A DNA stretch of 14,896 bases from Syntrophus sp. (in: bacteria). Lineage in GTDB: Bacteria; Desulfobacterota; Syntrophia; Syntrophales; UBA8958. Location: contig DMAT01000213.1 of the NCBI GenBank assembly GCA_003451635.1, positions 1 to 14,896 on the forward strand, written 5' to 3'. A program made the translations under genes and the position numbers. This document shows positions 13,078 to 14,896 of this stretch, piece after piece. The notes under the pieces are model-generated. The model saw nothing but the letters and a program-made list of their open reading frames with translations, searched no databases and was not told the origin of the DNA. Each line of letters starts with the position of its first letter. The first letter of the stretch is position 1.

Positions 13078-14352
13078 TTGTCTCCCGAATATTCTGGAAT
13101 AGTTGGCCTTATTTTTCGGACCCTGCGTTATCGGAACTATCGCCTGTTCTTTGCCGGTCAATGCATTTCTCTGATCGGTAACTGGGTGCAGCAGATTGCT
13201 TTGGGTTGGCTTGTATATCGTTTGACGGACTCGGTCTTGTTCCTTGGGATCGTCGCTTTTGCCGTTCAATTTCCCACTTTTCTTTTTTCACCTCTAGCCG
13301 GTGTTTTCTCAGATCGTTGGAACCGCCGTCGAACCCTGGTTCTGACCCAAGGCCTGTCCATGCTGCAGGCCTTGAGTTTAGCAGTGCTTGTCCTAACCGG
13401 CACGATTGCCGTTTGGCATATTATTCTGCTAAGCTTATCTCTTGGCTGTGTTAATGCCATTGATATTCCCACACGTCAGTCATTTGTTATCCATATGATC
13501 GAAGAAAAAAAAGATTTAAGTAATGCCATCGCTTTAAACTCCGCCATTTTCACCGGGGCAACCTTCGTTGGTCCTGCCTTAGCGGGCCTTTTAATCACCC
13601 TGTTCGGCGAAGGGATCTGTTTTCTCCTCAACGGGGTAAGTTATATCGCTGTGATTGCCGCCCTACTTTCCATGAATGTCTCACGGATCGCTCCGGAAAG
13701 AAAGAATACGAACATCTTTCAGGAACTAAAAGAAGGATTAAATTATGCCTTTGATTTCAAACCCATCAGGTTCATCCTCCTCTTGCTTGCCTTAACGAGT
13801 TTTATGGGAGTGCCTTACACCGTCCTGATGCCTGCTTTTGCCCGGGACATTTTACATAGCGGTCCCCACACCCTTGGCTTCCTGATGTCGGCATCCGGTG
13901 CCGGCGCTTTGATCGGCGCGATCTATCTCGCGGCCCGCAAATCCATCCTTGGTTTAGGAAGAATCATTCCTCTGGCATCAGGCATCTTCGGTGCGGGTTT
14001 GATTGGGTTTTCACTTTATCCTGTCTTTTGGCTTTCTTTACTATTGATGACTATCATCGGCTTCGGCGCCGTGGTCCAGGTAGCATCCAGCAATACGTTG
14101 TTACAGACCATCGTGGAGGACAATAAGCGGGGACGGGTGATGAGCTTATTTGCGGTCTCATTTATGGGGATGGCGCCTCTGGGCAGTTTAATGGCCGGGA
14201 CATTGGCAGGAATAATAGGCATTACGACGTCAATTATGTTCGGAGGAATCTGTTGTATTATGGGCGCGATCTTTTTTGCGAGAAAACTCTCTCTATTAAG
14301 ATCCATTATCCGACCAATTTATGCGGATAATGGCATCGTCAACCTCAATTAA
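13078..14352 (+). CDS. MFS transporter, EntS/MFS_3-like exporter
   Basis: A 424-residue major facilitator protein with about 12 membrane helices. TLRYRNYRLFFAGQCISLIG at the N-terminus is characteristic of the MFS_3 (EntS-like) group, and the loop between helices 2 and 3 carries GVFSDRWNRRRTLV, the MFS motif A. IPTRQSFVIHMI and NAIALNSAIF are further group features. The start is a TTG: an in-frame TAA directly precedes it and no in-frame ATG lies before the conserved region; AAAGG 9 nt upstream is a modest ribosome site. Relatives export siderophores or drugs, but the substrate here is unknown. The decarboxylase-like gene follows after about 95 bp, so export of an amine or antiport with it is conceivable but speculative. 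Confidence 0.88.
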   Translation: MSPEYSGIVGLIFRTLRYRNYRLFFAGQCISLIGNWVQQIALGWLVYRLTDSVLFLGIVAFAVQFPTFLFSPLAGVFSDRWNRRRTLVLTQGLSMLQALSLAVLVLTGTIAVWHIILLSLSLGCVNAIDIPTRQSFVIHMIEEKKDLSNAIALNSAIFTGATFVGPALAGLLITLFGEGICFLLNGVSYIAVIAALLSMNVSRIAPERKNTNIFQELKEGLNYAFDFKPIRFILLLLALTSFMGVPYTVLMPAFARDILHSGPHTLGFLMSASGAGALIGAIYLAARKSILGLGRIIPLASGIFGAGLIGFSLYPVFWLSLLLMTIIGFGAVVQVASSNTLLQTIVEDNKRGRVMSLFAVSFMGMAPLGSLMAGTLAGIIGITTSIMFGGICCIMGAIFFARKLSLLRSIIRPIYADNGIVNLN

Positions 14353-14446
14353 AGTCAGTAATGTCCGATTTGAGAATCTGGCGTTGACGGCGCAAAACGA
14401 ATAAGAATTTTGGCATCATATTTAAAACAGATGGAGGATTAAACGG

Positions 14447-14896
14447 ATGTTGGTCGCAGTTCGATCTTTGGCAGTAGTTATTATAATGGTGTTTTCCCTC
14501 AATCCCCTCTTTGCCGGGGATATTCCCCTGAGCGCGTTGAGCGATTTGAACAATTTTGCCAAACAAATGGTTGAAAAACGCTCTCTATCGGCAGGATATC
14601 CCGTCAATCAGAATACTGAGCTCAAAGAGTTCTATCAATGGTACATTAACTCCGGGCTTGCCGAGCTTGCCATGAACAATGTCGGAAATCCACGCAAGCC
14701 AAGCCCCTATCAGCTCAGCACCCACAAGTACGAAAATGAGGTAGTTGATTTTTTTGCGCCCTTATACGGCTTTAACAAAAATGAATCATGGGGGATTGTC
14801 ACCTTCAGCGGGACGGATGGCAATAATCACGGCGTATATTTCGGAGCCAAGTACCTTCTGGCGAAAACGAGGATGAAACCGGTGGTCTATGTATCC
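14447..14896 (+). CDS. Histidine-decarboxylase-like PLP enzyme with N-terminal signal peptide (partial, cut by right edge)
   Basis: 150 codons open to the window end. GGAGG 9 nt before the ATG fixes the start. Residues 1-24 look like a Sec signal peptide: MLVAVR, then a hydrophobic core AVVIIMVFSLNPL, then FAGD as a possible cleavage site. The mature part matches the N-terminal region of group II PLP decarboxylases of the histidine-decarboxylase type: GYPVNQNTELKEFY, NNVGNP, HKYENEVVDFFAPLYGF, then WGIVTFSGTDGNNHGVYFGA (cofactor phosphate-binding region) and VVYVS. The PLP lysine would lie beyond the edge. Known histidine decarboxylases act in the cytoplasm, so an exported form is unexpected. 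The substrate (histidine or another amino acid) is not settled. It follows the MFS exporter on the same strand. Confidence 0.8.
   Translation, partial: MLVAVRSLAVVIIMVFSLNPLFAGDIPLSALSDLNNFAKQMVEKRSLSAGYPVNQNTELKEFYQWYINSGLAELAMNNVGNPRKPSPYQLSTHKYENEVVDFFAPLYGFNKNESWGIVTFSGTDGNNHGVYFGAKYLLAKTRMKPVVYVS

Overview
This looks like a chromosomal stretch from an anaerobic bacterium, most plausibly a Desulfobacterota / Syntrophales-like fermenter or syntroph. That placement is an inference. It rests on an oxygen-sensitive 4-hydroxybutyryl-CoA dehydratase beside its CoA-transferase, an isolated type II fatty-acid/polyketide-like operon, and a generally bacterial gene style with good Shine-Dalgarno sites. 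No rRNA, tRNA, CRISPR array, transposase or phage structural gene is visible.

Layout. (1) Positions 1-1706, minus strand: a small accessory island. It holds an XRE-HTH plus ImmA/IrrE metallopeptidase gene cut by the left edge, an upstream ~200-aa partner gene overlapping it by 8 bp behind a good sigma70-type promoter, and a small basic KGG-like protein. (2) 1749-2181: a 433-bp AT-rich gap with overlapping inverted repeats. (3) 2182-7118, plus strand: a NCS2/SulP-fold permease, a short HELGH lipoprotein, 4-hydroxybutyryl-CoA dehydratase (abfD) and 4-hydroxybutyrate CoA-transferase (abfT). abfD and abfT together convert 4-hydroxybutyrate via its CoA ester to crotonyl-CoA. The permease could feed substrate, but that is a guess.

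(4) 7371-11119, plus strand: a very compact six-gene operon, every junction overlapping. The order is a minimal hotdog protein, an SDR ketoreductase, an unusually long acyl carrier protein, a nitroreductase-family flavoprotein, a FabF-type ketosynthase with an intact Cys-His-His set, and a second hotdog protein. The two hotdog proteins have complementary damage to the FabZ active site: one keeps the His and lost the Glu, the other keeps the Glu and lost the His-containing loop. This suggests one composite heterodimeric dehydratase. The operon resembles a stripped-down type II FAS/PKS pathway with no obvious loading or release enzyme, and I cannot name its product. It is the best candidate in the window for an undescribed system.

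(5) 11120-11652: a 533-bp gene-poor region with two strong stem-loops whose non-Watson-Crick positions are all G-U pairs only if the plus strand is transcribed, hinting at structured RNA. (6) 11653-14896, plus strand: a small membrane-anchored protein, a sensor-less histidine kinase (probable TTG start), an MFS exporter (TTG start), and the first 150 codons of a histidine-decarboxylase-like PLP enzyme that carries an apparent signal peptide.
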